Shown here piece by piece: positions 8,917 through 18,160 of a DNA stretch of 64,000 nucleotides. The notes under the pieces are model-generated. The model was given only the letters and a program-made list of their open reading frames with translations, had not been told where the DNA came from and did not search any database. Each line of letters starts with the position of its first letter. Position 1 is the stretch's first letter. Position numbers and translations under genes: made by a program. Origin of the DNA: Bin125 sp963663185. GTDB lineage: Bacteria; Chloroflexota; Dehalococcoidia; Bin125. Location: the NCBI GenBank assembly GCA_963663185.1, contig OY760135.1:2170001-2234000 (forward strand), written 5' to 3'.

Positions 8917-11001
8917 GGACGCGGATCGTCGGTGGCGCTCTTGGTCGGCTACCTGATCGGGATCAGCCACGTTGACCCGCTCAAGTGGAACCTGACGCTC
9001 GAGCGCTTCCTGCCCGAAGACATGACCTCGCTGCCCGACATCGACCTCGATTTTCCCCGCGGTCTGCGCGAGCAGCTGATCAGGCGAGTGCACGAGTACT
9101 TCGGCCGCGACCACGCCGTCCTGGCCGGCGCAATCTCCACTTACTCAGTCAAGGGCATCATCCAGGACCTGGGCAAGGCGCTGGGACTGCCGCCGGGCGA
9201 CCTGCGGGCGCTCTCGAAGCAACTGCACTCGCACGACGCTCGCGACCTCGCCTATCAGGTCGCGACTGCCCGACTTCCGCGACAAGGTCGGGGCGCACGG
9301 TTGGCGCGACCTCGTCGCGCTGGCGCCGCAGCTGATGAACGCCCCGCGTGGACTCGGCCAGCACGTCGGCGGGATGATCCTCTCCGACACGCCGATCCCC
9401 GAACTGGTCCCGGTGCGGGCCGCCGCGATGGACGGCCGCTACATCATGGACTGGAACAAGGACAGCGTCGCCGACGCCAACTTCGCCAAGATCGATCTCT
9501 TGTCCCTGCCGGTCCTGACCAGCTTGAGGAGGCGCTGGATCTGATCGAGCGGCGCACGGGGCAGCGGCCCGATCTCAGCCGGATCGACCCCGAGGACGAC
9601 GGCGTCTACGACCTGATCAACGCCGGCCAGTCGAAGGGCGTCTTCCTGCTCCAGTCGCCGGCCCAACTGAAGATGGGACAGCGGCTCAAATCGCGCAACC
9701 TGCTCGACCTCGCTTACCAGGTCGCGCTGATTCGACCCGGTGTGGGCACGCAGGGCAGCGCCGTCTCGCAGTTCGTCGAGCGCTACCGCCACGGGACCGA
9801 GTGGGAGTACGACCATCCGCTGGAGCAGCGCGCGTTGGAGCGGGGCTACGGGATCATCCTCTGGCAAGAACAGGTTGTGCAGCTGATCATGGATGTGGCG
9901 GGCATGTCGGCGGCCGAGGCCGACGAGGTGCGCCGCGCCTTCGCGCGTCAAAACAACGAGCATCTGATCGCGATGCACCGCCAGCGATTCCTCGAAGGGG
10001 CGCAAGCGAACGGCGTACCGCTAGACGCGGCTGAGCATATCTTCGCCAAGATCAACGGTCACTACATGTTCCCTGAATCGCACTCGCACGCGTTTGCGAT
10101 CACCGCCTACCAGGCCGCCTGGCTCAAGTGTTACTACCCGATCGAGTTCTTCACCACATTGTTCAACAAACAACCGATGGGCTTCTATCCAGTTGAAATG
10201 TTAAATGAGGACGCACGTAAGTTTGGCGTCCCTTTCCTCAACCCCTGCGTCAACCGCAGCGACGTGCGGGCGCAGCCTGCTTGTTCCCCCTCCCCCTTGC
10301 AGGGGGAGGTGCCGAAGGCGGAGGGGGTTCGACTCGGCCTGGGCATGATCAAGGACATCGGACCCGAATCGGCGCGCCTGATCGTGGAAGAGCGGGAGCG
10401 CCACGGTCTTTATGGCGACGCCGGAGAGTTGACTCGGCGCACGGGACTCAAGCCGCAGGCCGTGCGCTCGCTGATCGAGGCCGGCGCGTTCGACGCGCTC
10501 TGGGACGCGGGCCTCTCGATTCCGTCCGCGCGCAACGGTCAACGCGCGTTCCCGGTGATCGGGCCGGAGCCGCCGCCCAGATTCGACGACCTCAGCGACT
10601 ACGACAAGATGGTCGGCGAGTACCAGGTTCTGGACATCTACCCCCGTGGCCACGTGATGGAGTTCATCCGCCCAACTCTCGACCGAGAGGTGCGAACGAC
10701 GGCCGATACCTACCACGCCGAGGACGGCGAGCGCATCCGCGTCGCCGGCTGGGTGATCGCGCGGCAGCATCCACGCGGCAAGGACGGAACTGTGTTCGTC
10801 ACGATCGAGGACGAAACCGGCGATGTGCAGGCGATCGTCTGGTCACACGTCTTCGCCAAGCACAGGAACGCGCTGCGCAATCAGCTGATCGAAATCTATG
10901 GACGGATCGACCGCTGGGACGGCACCACCAACATCGTCGCTGAGCGCATCCACGCAATCGGCGCAGACATCCACATGCCCAACGCCCACGACTGGCACTG
11001 A
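8917..11001 (+). pseudogene. dnaE2: dnaE2 error-prone polymerase fragment with two frameshifts
   Basis: Homology starts with GRGSSVALLVGYLIGISHVDP and includes SLPDIDLDF, the metal-binding aspartates of C-family polymerases, then the finger/tau region, helix-hairpin-helix and an OB-fold C terminus ending AHDWH. The PHP domain and the first part of the palm (roughly 350-400 residues) are missing. Two compensating frameshifts lie near 9257-9262 and 9521: between them the native sequence (RDFRDKVGAHGWRDLVALAP to LSLPVLT) is read in another frame. A palindromic repeat inserts extra residues at about 10283-10331. DnaE2 normally works with ImuA and ImuB in SOS mutagenesis; here the system is non-functional. 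Confidence 0.85.
10283..10331 (+). repeat. palindromic repeat inserted in frame in dnaE2
   Basis: The stretch contains CCCTCCCCCTTGCAGGGGG, a strong palindrome followed by a second GC-rich arm ending GGAGGGGG. It is read in frame as roughly PSPLQGEVPKAEG between NPCVNRSDV and RLGLGMIKD, which are adjacent in typical DnaE2. It looks like a dispersed intergenic-type palindrome that landed inside a coding region. Confidence 0.6.
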
Positions 11002-11111
11002 GCGAGACTCAAACCTGCTCGGATTTCGCACCATGCCTAGCCGGATCAGCTCCGTGGTCGGTATCACCCCTATCAGCCGTCTCGCCGGTGTGTAGTCAAT
11101 ACCGCTAGACA

Positions 11112-11265
11112 ATGACAGACTTTGTGAGTCGATGACTGTTTGGCGCTTGGTTCGAGGAGTTCGTGCGCAGCATCTTCCTACAAGTCGGTACGTGGCATTC
11201 GTGCGTCGCAGGGCGAGGAAGCGCTGCTCTACCGCCTACGCTCGTCGACAAGCTGGCGAGCCTCC
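11112..11265 (+). pseudogene. 5' part of a small gene split by two IS elements (candidate)
   Basis: A frame from ATG 11112 (with an in-frame TGA at 11133) or from later starts reads LFGAWFEEFVRSIFLQV up to LVDKLASL at the edge of IS copy C. If IS C and the adjacent second IS are removed with one TA kept, the frame continues without interruption as LNLAAQIGGHDLVVQGDK from 13436. It ends at TAG 13550-13552, 11 bases before the STAND ATPase gene. The codon use looks coding. No family was recognised. This may be a small operon partner of the STAND protein that the IS insertions destroyed. Confidence 0.4.
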
Positions 11266-12570
11266 TAGCAGGCTGCTGAACTACGGATAGCTGGTGCCAG
11301 ACCTGGCCATCTTCGACGAGTGGGCGCGGGCTGAGCAGGGATCGACTGGAGGTCCTGTAAGTGAGAGGGCGGGATCCGGGGCGCTGGATCCAGCGCCTGA
11401 AGCCGCGTCGGCGCGGTTCGGTTATGCGGCGGCCGCCTCGATGTTGGCCAGGCGGGTGAGGTTGTAGGCGGCGGCGGTCAGTTCGAACCAGAGCTTGTTG
11501 CGGGCCTGTCCGAGATAGCGCAGCTTGCCGCCGGCGCCGACGGTCTTGATCCAGCCGAACACCTCTTCGACCCGTTTACGCCGGCGCTGACTCTGCGCGT
11601 AACCCGGATGCCGGGTCGTGCGACGGTCGATCGCACTGCGCCGGCCTTGTTCGTTCTGGGCCACATGGGGCGTCACCCCCAGCGCGCGTAAGTCCCAGAC
11701 AAAGTCGCGCGTGTCGTAGGCCCGGTCGGCGCCCAGCGTGGCCGGTCCCCTGACACTGCGTTCGAGCATCGCCAGGGCAGCATCCCGTTCGGCGTAGCCG
11801 TCAGCCTCGGTCAGTTCGACATCAACGACCAGCCCGTGACGGTTCTCGGTCAGCAGATGGCCGAGGTAGCAGAGCCGCGCCTCCTGCTGCTTACCCTTGC
11901 GGTAGAGCCGCGCCTCCGGGTCGGTGGTCGACTCGTGCGTCTCGCGACGACGGCGCTCGCCCTGGAAGTCGCGCGGCCGGTTACGACCGCCGCCTCTGGG
12001 TGGTTGCTCGTCGCGCGGACGATAGCTCTTGTGCGAGGCCCAGGCCTCGAGCAGCGTGCCGTCAACCGTGAAGTGGTCGGCCGAGAGCAGCCGGCGACGC
12101 CTGGCTTCCTTGACCACTTCCTTGAGCAGCACCCGCGCCGCGTCCGCTTCCAGCAGCCGCTCGCGGTTCTTCGTGAACGTGGTCGGATGGAACGGTTCGT
12201 CTTCGACATTCAGGTCGAGGAACCACTTGAACAGCAGGTTGTAGCGCAGCTGCTCGCAGAACTGGCGCTCCGAGCGGAGCGTGTAGAAGGCCATCAGGAG
12301 GCTCGACTTGAGCAAGTGCTCCGGCGGAATCGAGGGCCGCCCGTTGTCCGCGTAAATCTCGTCAAACAGGGGCGACATGCGCCGCAGGGCCGAGTCGGCC
12401 AAGGGCTTGATCCGGCGCAATGGGTGACTCTTGGGCACGAAGCCGTCCGGCGTCAACCCCATCATCATCGTCGCCTGTCGCTCTGACTCGCCGCGCATCG
12501 CAGACCTCCTTCAGCTATCGGTTCAACACCTCCGCCATAATCTCACATACCCTTCTTCAGCAGCCTGCTA
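11266..12570 (-). mobile_element. IS5/IS1182-superfamily element, copy C (intact)
   Basis: About 1305 bases with TAGCAGGCTGCTGAA inverted ends and an undamaged transposase. Its right end directly touches the left end of a different IS (12571-13433). The shared TA there is best explained as the target of the second insertion, so the second IS probably landed at the edge of this copy. Confidence 0.93.
11422..12498 (-). CDS. IS5/IS1182-superfamily DDE transposase
   Basis: A 358-aa transposase. The N-terminal part (residues 20-110, with RPSIPPEHLLK and FHPTTFTKNRERL) is DUF772-like. The catalytic DDE triad is readable: D146 in VDGTLLEAW, D258 in GADRAYD and E311/E312 in VEEVFGWIK. A basic, variable linker lies at residues 158-190. 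The start at 12498 (MRGESERQ) is preceded by GGAGGT. The frame is complete, so this copy and the one at 55369-56454 are the likely active sources for the broken copies A and B. Confidence 0.93.
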   Translation of the reverse strand: MRGESERQATMMMGLTPDGFVPKSHPLRRIKPLADSALRRMSPLFDEIYADNGRPSIPPEHLLKSSLLMAFYTLRSERQFCEQLRYNLLFKWFLDLNVEDEPFHPTTFTKNRERLLEADAARVLLKEVVKEARRRRLLSADHFTVDGTLLEAWASHKSYRPRDEQPPRGGGRNRPRDFQGERRRRETHESTTDPEARLYRKGKQQEARLCYLGHLLTENRHGLVVDVELTEADGYAERDAALAMLERSVRGPATLGADRAYDTRDFVWDLRALGVTPHVAQNEQGRRSAIDRRTTRHPGYAQSQRRRKRVEEVFGWIKTVGAGGKLRYLGQARNKLWFELTAAAYNLTRLANIEAAAA

Positions 12571-13433
12571 GGGCCTGTTCACTCTATTTGGTCATGAAGT
12601 GGATGCAGGCGAGGAGGACCTGGTTGAGGTAGATGTGGGCGAGTTTGTGATAGCGGCTGGCGATGCCCCGAAACCGCTTGATGCGTCCGAAGTAGCGTTC
12701 GATCGCGTTGCGAGCGCGGTAGGCCGCACGGTTCAGCGGCCAGTGCTTGACTCGATTCGACTTGGGCGGGGTGACCAATTCCCAGCCGAGTTCGGCGGCC
12801 AACGCACGCATCTCATCGCCCTCGTAGGCGCGGTCGGCGAGCAGTTGCGGCTGACCAGATATGGGACCGAGCTGCTCCAACAGCCAACGTCCCCAGGGCG
12901 CATCGCCCCAGTGACCCGGCGTCAGGGTCAGGACGAGCGGCAGGCGGTCTTCCAGCACGACGGCGTGTAGCTTGGTCGTTAAGCCTCCACGTGAGCGGCC
13001 GATCGCTTGGGGCCCCTTTTGGCGGGCGCTCCGGTCCCGTCCTGGTGGACTTTCACAATCGTGCTGTCGAGCGAGACGCGCAGCGGCCGATCCGGTTCAG
13101 CTTGCTCAAGCTGCGCTTCCAGTTCCATACGCTGCAGCTCGGCGAAGACGCGCTCCAGGACGCCTTTGTCGATCCAACGCCGTCCGCGCATGTAGACCGT
13201 GTGCCAGGGACCGAAGCGCTCAGGCAAGGCCCGCCAGCTGCAGCCTTCCTTGGTCACGAACAGCCAACCCTCAAGCACCTGGCGCGAGGGCAGCTTGCAG
13301 TTGCCGCGCGGCGTCGGCATGAGTGGCGCGATCCGCGCCCATTGTGCGTCGGTCAGTTGCATGATCCCATTGACCCGGCCGCCAGACCGTTCCTCCAACT
13401 CTGACACAAACCTCGATTAGAGTGAACAGGCCC
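12571..13433 (-). mobile_element. IS5 family (IS427-like) element with two overlapping frames
   Basis: About 863 bases, bounded by perfect inverted repeats GGGCCTGTTCACTCTA and flanked by a TA duplication (12569-12570 and 13434-13435). Both the end sequence and the two-frame organisation are typical of the IS427 subgroup of IS5. It lies end-to-end with IS copy C. Confidence 0.9.
12584..13407 (-). CDS. IS427-type transposase made by -1 programmed frameshift
   Basis: The first frame (13407-12979, 142 aa) holds the DUF4096 N-terminal domain (LTDAQWARIAPLMP) and the first catalytic region (VSLDSTIVKVHQDGTGA). The second frame (to 12584) holds the rest of the DDE domain (LLADRAYEGDEMRAL, RNAIERYFGRIKRFRGI). 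At about 13009-13022 the sequence CCAAAAGGGGCCCC allows a -1 slip. The joined reading is AKKGPQAIGRSRGGLTTKLH, the expected conserved stretch of this family. The fused protein would be about 274 aa. Both frames are otherwise clean, so the element is probably functional. Confidence 0.88.
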
Positions 13434-13435
13434 TA

Positions 13436-13552
13436 AATCTGGCCGCACAGATTGGTGGCCACGACCTTGTGGTGCAGGGAGATAAGCTATATGCGAGACA
13501 GCGAGTGAGAGGGTTTCTGGCCTGCCTCGCGCTCATTTGTGAAGCCGGTTAG
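13436..13552 (+). pseudogene. 3' part of the small gene split by two IS elements (candidate)
   Basis: This frame (LNLAAQIGGHDLVVQGDK, then RVRGFLACLALICEAG) directly follows the TA at the end of the second IS and stops 11 bases before the ATG of the STAND ATPase. It joins in frame with the segment at 11112-11265 once both ISs are removed. The spacing suggests it was co-transcribed with the ATPase gene. Function unknown. Confidence 0.4.
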
Positions 13553-13563
13553 CGGAGCGCGAG

Positions 13564-16500
13564 ATGCCTAGACGCGGGGGCGAGGCAGACAAGGCCGGTA
13601 ACATATACGAAGGCCTGTGGATGGTCGACGCGGTTCTCGACCTTTTCGAAGGGAAGTACGTCACTCTTGAGGTGGAACGTGTCGGAGACGAGGCCGCAGG
13701 CGTTGAGTTCGTCCTCGTAGATCGTTCTAGCACTGAGGAGTTCCACACCATCAAGCGCCAGCACTCTGAAGGAAACTGGACGGTCAGCAGGCTCCACGAT
13801 GAGCAGGTCCTCGATTCCTTGTTGTCGAAGGCGCTATCTGGCGCAGACGCGGTGTTCAGCTCAGGCACGAGCGCAACGCGGTTCGAAGTGTTGATTCAAT
13901 GCGCGACCCAGTTCGCCTCGATTGAGACCTTCAAGCGCCGAATCGGCGACAACGCGCAACTCTCTGCCGACTTCTACGACCGAATCCTTCCCTTGTGCTC
14001 AGACGATGAAATCGCCGCCTACGAGGCGTTGAAGCGACTCAAGATTCGCGTGAAGAACGAAACGGAGCTTCGGTTGGATGTCGAGCGTCGGATTCGCTCG
14101 ACGCTTCAAACGAACTCCGCGGCGCCAATCGACCCGCGCGCGGTGCGGCTCCTGATCGTCGATTTCATGATGGATCGCCTGGGCAACCCGCTTGAGGCCC
14201 GCTTCTTTCAGGACGAACTCGCGACACACGGCGTCGTACAGTCCCAATGGGTCGGCGACGAGGCAATCGAAGAGAGCATTCTCCGGCGGAACAGGATGTA
14301 TATCAGTGCTGTGAAGGACCTCCACATCAACCGAACCGAGATGACTCGCCGGGAAACGGACGTTACCCAAGACGCACTGTTGGAACTGAAGAAGGAAGTC
14401 ATGATCGAGGGCATCGCGGGCAGCGGCAAGAGCTCTGTGGTCGCACAGGCAGTCGGGCAACTAGCTGTGCGAGGCGTTCCTTCCTTGGTCGTGAATCTGG
14501 ACCGTCTCAACCAGAAGACCGACACCTCGGCCCAGGCGATGGGTACGAATCTTGGGTTGCCCGATTCACCGGCGATCAGCTTAGGCGAGTTCGCCGGGAC
14601 GCGGCCTAGCGTCCTGGTGATTGATCAGCTCGACGCGCTCAGCGTAGTCTCGGCCCGGCAGCAATGGGCTTGGGACACGTTGTATGAACTACTCGATGAA
14701 GCTCGCAGCTATCCAGAGATGCGTATCTTGTTCGCTTGTCGATCCTTCGACCTTGAACAAGATGGGAGGCTGCGCCGGCTGGCTGACGATCCGAAACGCG
14801 TGGAGCGCATCCGTGTGGAACCGCTCGCCGAGGACGCCATCCGAGGTGCTATCGCTGCGTCGGGGATCGGCAATCCGGCGCTGAGCAAAGAGCAAGTGGA
14901 GGTCCTTTCGACTCCTCTGCACTTGTATCTCTTCCTTGAAGCTTCCCGCTCAGAGAGGGTCGACTTCGGCGCGGCCGGCGATCTGTTCGATGCGTTCTGG
15001 AGGTACAAGGAACGGACCGTCATCGCACGGCTCAACGGACCGCAGTCATTGTGGGAGTCGGCTGTGGCTGCTCTTTGCAAGGAACTCAGCGACCGGGAAT
15101 CGCTCGTCGCACCTGAGTATGCGATGAGCAAGCACCGCCTGACATTGGAAGCGATGGCCTCCGAAGGAGTTGTCACCGCGAGAGACGAGCAAGTGCGGTT
15201 CTTCCACGAATCGTTCTTTGACTACGCATTTGCGCGCACGTTCGTCGGAGCGGACGAGGGCCGGGATCTCGCGGAGTGGCTTGCGAAAGACGAGCAAGCG
15301 CTCTTTCGCCGGTCCCAAGTGCGCCAGGTGCTGGCGTTTCTGCGTCGCGACCCTCATGATCGCAAACGATACCTCCAGACGTTGGCTGGCGTGCTCTCGG
15401 ATCCAAGGGTCCGGTTCCACATCAAACGGCTCGTGCTCGACTGGCTTCGCTCTTTGGACGACCCAACCGCTCGGGAATGGAACGCCGTAGAAGCAGCGAG
15501 CGATGAGCTTGGCCCGCACGTCTGGGATGTTGTGAGAAACTCGGCACCCTGGTTCGATGTGCTCGCCCAACATGGCAAATGGGACAACTGGTTGAATGCC
15601 GAGGGAGAAACTCTGGATCGAGCAATCCACTTGCGGGCGCTACCCGATGGCCGAATCGCGGAATCGACTCGAAGACGAATTCAGGAGTTAGAGCGAAAAT
15701 TTCCGGAGGCCCGAGAGCATGGTGCACCGGAGCCACCACCGGAAGACGACGGCTTTCGGACGGAGCCTCCAATTCCAGAGCGCGCCTATTCGCATATGTC
15801 GGACGACCAATGGCTCGCAGCGATGCGCCGATATACGGACGACTCGAAGAGATTCCGTGACGGGGAACTCATCGGGCGCGCGACTGAGTTGTCCTACGGC
15901 TTAGAACGGGAAGCGCGAAAAGCTCCGTCTCGCTTCGCCGCGCTTACAGACTCGATGGATGATTCTTGTAGCAAGGACTACTTCCGAGCGATCCTTCGTG
16001 GTTTGACGTCCGATGACACTGGTGCCAGCTCCGGGCAGTTTCACGAGCAAGTGTGCATCGTGTTGCGCAGGATCGCTGAACTCGGAATCGACCTGCCCTC
16101 GCGGGAAATCGCTGGGGCGGCGTACGACGTCGCTCAACGTGGACTTCCGGATGACATTGTTCAATCTCTGTGCCGAATCGCCGTTGAGGATTCCGATCCT
16201 GAAGAGGACCGCTGGTTCGGTCCTGATGAGGCCACACGGCCGATGACACAAGCAATGAACTCGGCACGGGGAACGGCTGCAATGGCCATCTCTCGATTGC
16301 TCTTTGCCGACACATCGTCCTGGCAGGCACTACGGCCCGTTGTCGAACACCTCGTGACTGACCCGGTGCTGGCGGTCCGCTCAGTCGCGGCTTCTTGCTT
16401 GCTCGCGGTCATCGATCACGAGCGCGAGGAAGCTCTCGCGCTGTTCGAACAGCTGGCTGAGGGAGCCGATGCGATCATGGGCTCGTACGCCGTCGAACGG

Positions 16501-17181
16501 TTCATTCACTATGCGATCTTCCGGGACTATGATGCGATGCGGCCACATCTGAGCGGGATGCTGGAGTCATCCTCGGACCTAACCGTTCGGATTGCTGGAA
16601 GGCAACTGACCGTTGCGGCCTTGTACTTGGAATCGAAGCAGGCGCTCGACGATCAACGCCTCGCGATTGAGGCGAGGAGCGGGGCCAGAGTTGGCGCCGC
16701 GGAAATCTACGTGGCCAATCTGGCTGACCCGACCATCGGCCAGGAATGCCAGGCGCACCTGCGCAGCTTGTTCGACGATGACAATCAAGCGGTTCGGGCG
16801 GCCGCTGGCGAGTGGTGGATGTCGGCTTCTGCCAATGAACTTGCCCTAAGCCGGTCGTTGTTGGCTGATTACACGAGATCGAGGACCTTTGATGAGCACA
16901 ACACGTCGGTGATGCTCCATCGGCTAAAGGAAGCCACATCCCCTCTTCCCATCGAACTCTGCGATGTCGCCGACCGCGCGGTCGATCAGTTTGGCCCAAA
17001 GGCCTCCTCAATCCAGTACGCCGAAGCAGGGGTCGCTCGCAACCTGGCGGAACTGATGATTCGGCTGCACGAACAGACGAATGCTGATCAGCGAAGCCGT
17101 GTCCTCGACTCAATCGACCGGATGCTCTTCGCAGACTTCCATGGCATGCATGAGCACCTGGAACTTCACGCGACCCGCTGA
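13564..17181 (+). CDS. Avs-like STAND ATPase with N-terminal PD-(D/E)XK-type nuclease domain
   Basis: A 1205-aa protein. Residues 5-75 (GGEADKAGNIYEGLW, GVEFVLVD, EFHTIKRQ) match the N-terminal nuclease-like domain of large defence ATPases, in which the usual pattern is GVD...Q-V-K-R-Q. Here the acidic residue is E48 and the QxK position is T62-I-K64, so catalysis may be altered. The P-loop is G283-I-A-G-S-G-K-S290 and Walker B is VLVID354QLD357, followed by a RILFACRSFDL sensor strand, as in NACHT/STAND NTPases. Residues 430 to the end are helical, with HEAT-like stretches around 930-1010 that could sense a target. A GGAG precedes the ATG. By analogy with Avs proteins it may detect phage protein and trigger nucleic-acid cleavage; this is inference. 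It stands beside ISs, a tRNA-linked island and a broken small gene. Confidence 0.72.
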   Translation: MPRRGGEADKAGNIYEGLWMVDAVLDLFEGKYVTLEVERVGDEAAGVEFVLVDRSSTEEFHTIKRQHSEGNWTVSRLHDEQVLDSLLSKALSGADAVFSSGTSATRFEVLIQCATQFASIETFKRRIGDNAQLSADFYDRILPLCSDDEIAAYEALKRLKIRVKNETELRLDVERRIRSTLQTNSAAPIDPRAVRLLIVDFMMDRLGNPLEARFFQDELATHGVVQSQWVGDEAIEESILRRNRMYISAVKDLHINRTEMTRRETDVTQDALLELKKEVMIEGIAGSGKSSVVAQAVGQLAVRGVPSLVVNLDRLNQKTDTSAQAMGTNLGLPDSPAISLGEFAGTRPSVLVIDQLDALSVVSARQQWAWDTLYELLDEARSYPEMRILFACRSFDLEQDGRLRRLADDPKRVERIRVEPLAEDAIRGAIAASGIGNPALSKEQVEVLSTPLHLYLFLEASRSERVDFGAAGDLFDAFWRYKERTVIARLNGPQSLWESAVAALCKELSDRESLVAPEYAMSKHRLTLEAMASEGVVTARDEQVRFFHESFFDYAFARTFVGADEGRDLAEWLAKDEQALFRRSQVRQVLAFLRRDPHDRKRYLQTLAGVLSDPRVRFHIKRLVLDWLRSLDDPTAREWNAVEAASDELGPHVWDVVRNSAPWFDVLAQHGKWDNWLNAEGETLDRAIHLRALPDGRIAESTRRRIQELERKFPEAREHGAPEPPPEDDGFRTEPPIPERAYSHMSDDQWLAAMRRYTDDSKRFRDGELIGRATELSYGLEREARKAPSRFAALTDSMDDSCSKDYFRAILRGLTSDDTGASSGQFHEQVCIVLRRIAELGIDLPSREIAGAAYDVAQRGLPDDIVQSLCRIAVEDSDPEEDRWFGPDEATRPMTQAMNSARGTAAMAISRLLFADTSSWQALRPVVEHLVTDPVLAVRSVAASCLLAVIDHEREEALALFEQLAEGADAIMGSYAVERFIHYAIFRDYDAMRPHLSGMLESSSDLTVRIAGRQLTVAALYLESKQALDDQRLAIEARSGARVGAAEIYVANLADPTIGQECQAHLRSLFDDDNQAVRAAAGEWWMSASANELALSRSLLADYTRSRTFDEHNTSVMLHRLKEATSPLPIELCDVADRAVDQFGPKASSIQYAEAGVARNLAELMIRLHEQTNADQRSRVLDSIDRMLFADFHGMHEHLELHATR

Positions 17182-17390
17182 TTCGCTTGGCCTGCGAGTG
17201 GCAGGGCCACCTGTTAGTAAGTCCGCACGGGCTCCTTGGCGGCGCTCAGCGGTAACACTATTCGGCCACCACTTCGCTCGGCGATAAAGAGATGCGTCTC
17301 CTGCGAGAGGGATCCAGGGTGCTTCGGGACGTAGTGCGGGATGTCTCATGCAATACGCTACCAGCCGTCTCATCCTCGTCTTGTGTGTGT

Positions 17391-17401
17391 GGGGGGGGGG
17401 G
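17391..17401 (+). repeat. poly-G tract of 11 bases
   Basis: It is preceded by TGTGTGTGT. A very similar tract (TGT then 11 G) occurs at 19914-19924, on the other side of the three-gene operon. It lies outside recognised genes. Confidence 0.7.
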
Positions 17402-17556
17402 CAAAGAGATCGGCAATTCTGCCCGCCGGTCGTCCACGAAAAGAAGAGCGCCGCCGAGAGCCGCAGAGAGAAACTGACCTATGAGAGCTCCGGCTTGGCT
17501 GCAGGAACGGAGTCAGGATCCGGCGTCCTTGCTCCTAATCAGTTGGAGATTGAGGC

Positions 17557-17602
17557 CGAACGTCAACTCGAAGGTTCTTGAGTTTGTCCAGTTTGGTGGT
17601 CC
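17557..17602 (+). repeat. direct repeat, outer copy (candidate attachment site)
   Basis: A 46-base stretch beginning CGAACGTCAACTCGAAGG matches 20376-20420 with one substitution and one inserted base in the body and one further mismatch near the end. The matching partner runs into the CCA end of tRNA-Lys. The outer copy still carries GGACCACCA-like sequence on the minus strand, resembling a tRNA 3' end. It could be the distal att site of an element integrated at the tRNA. It could also be a terminal repeat of a decayed IS21-type element. Confidence 0.6.
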
Positions 17603-17710
17603 GGAGTGTCGACATTAGGGCCTGAGGTGCGGTATCGGCATTTGAGGCCATCCCTGAACAGTACGGCTATCGGGGTTCGCCTCTTGTTCAGCCTGAAAAG
17701 ACCAAACGCT

Positions 17711-18148
17711 CTATGGCTCGATACCGGGTTCGATGTCCTTACCGGTCATCATATCAGCCAACGCCACACGGACCACTTTGTCTCCTATCCGGTATTCGTC
17801 ACTGAAAACACTAGCGTGAGACTCGTTGTGTTGCTGGGGAGAGTGAATGACCTTGGGGTCACCGAAGTCCTTGCCGGGTATTGATTTGATTACATCCTTG
17901 AGCTGTTCGACAACTGCTACGGCATAGCAACTGCCTGGGTCGGGCGTCATCGCGCCAGTCTCCTTCCTGAGTTTCGAGATGGCTGCCTTCCGTTCGATGT
18001 TCAGGAACTCAAGCCAATTCCAAGACATATCATTGGCACCTGCCGGCTGCACCTTGAACGACTTCTCCGTTGGCATCCCGTTCTCAATGCTCCACGGCTT
18101 GCAGTAGTGGGCGATGTGGTCATGGTCAGATAGCGGCTCACCTGTCAC
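17711..18148 (-). CDS. conserved hypothetical protein, third gene of island operon
   Basis: A 145-aa protein, not assigned to a named family. Its opening SDHDHIAHYCKPWSI, the F-K-V-Q-P stretch and the MSWNWLEFLN motif recall a group of small proteins found scattered in mobile DNA with a D-H-x-x-R-Y...SVNWLE signature. That resemblance is from memory and untested. There is no signal peptide or membrane segment. It follows the 242-aa gene by 12 bases and is the last gene of the operon. Several conserved His/Asp near the N terminus might bind metal, but this is a guess. Confidence 0.65.
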   Translation of the reverse strand: MTGEPLSDHDHIAHYCKPWSIENGMPTEKSFKVQPAGANDMSWNWLEFLNIERKAAISKLRKETGAMTPDPGSCYAVAVVEQLKDVIKSIPGKDFGDPKVIHSPQQHNESHASVFSDEYRIGDKVVRVALADMMTGKDIEPGIEP

Positions 18149-18160
18149 GATTGGCGACTG

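Larger units (their letters stand above)
17182..17710. other. intergenic stretch with G11 tract and direct repeat
   Basis: This 529-base stretch has no convincing gene. It contains a TG dinucleotide run leading into 11 G (17391-17401) and, at 17557-17602, one copy of the direct repeat whose partner abuts tRNA-Lys. An open frame at 17348-17581 crosses the G tract but has no recognisable protein features. Confidence 0.6.

Noticed and set aside
11266..12570. CTAG as a four-base target duplication of the TAGCAGG element
   Set aside because: Several copies show CTAG at a junction, but copy B has CTAT on one side and copy C has CTAA after removal of the second IS. The PIN toxin frame is restored with only TA duplicated.
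17348..17581. Open frame across the G11 tract
   Set aside because: Low-complexity translation, no start signal, and it ends inside the direct repeat; not supported as a gene.
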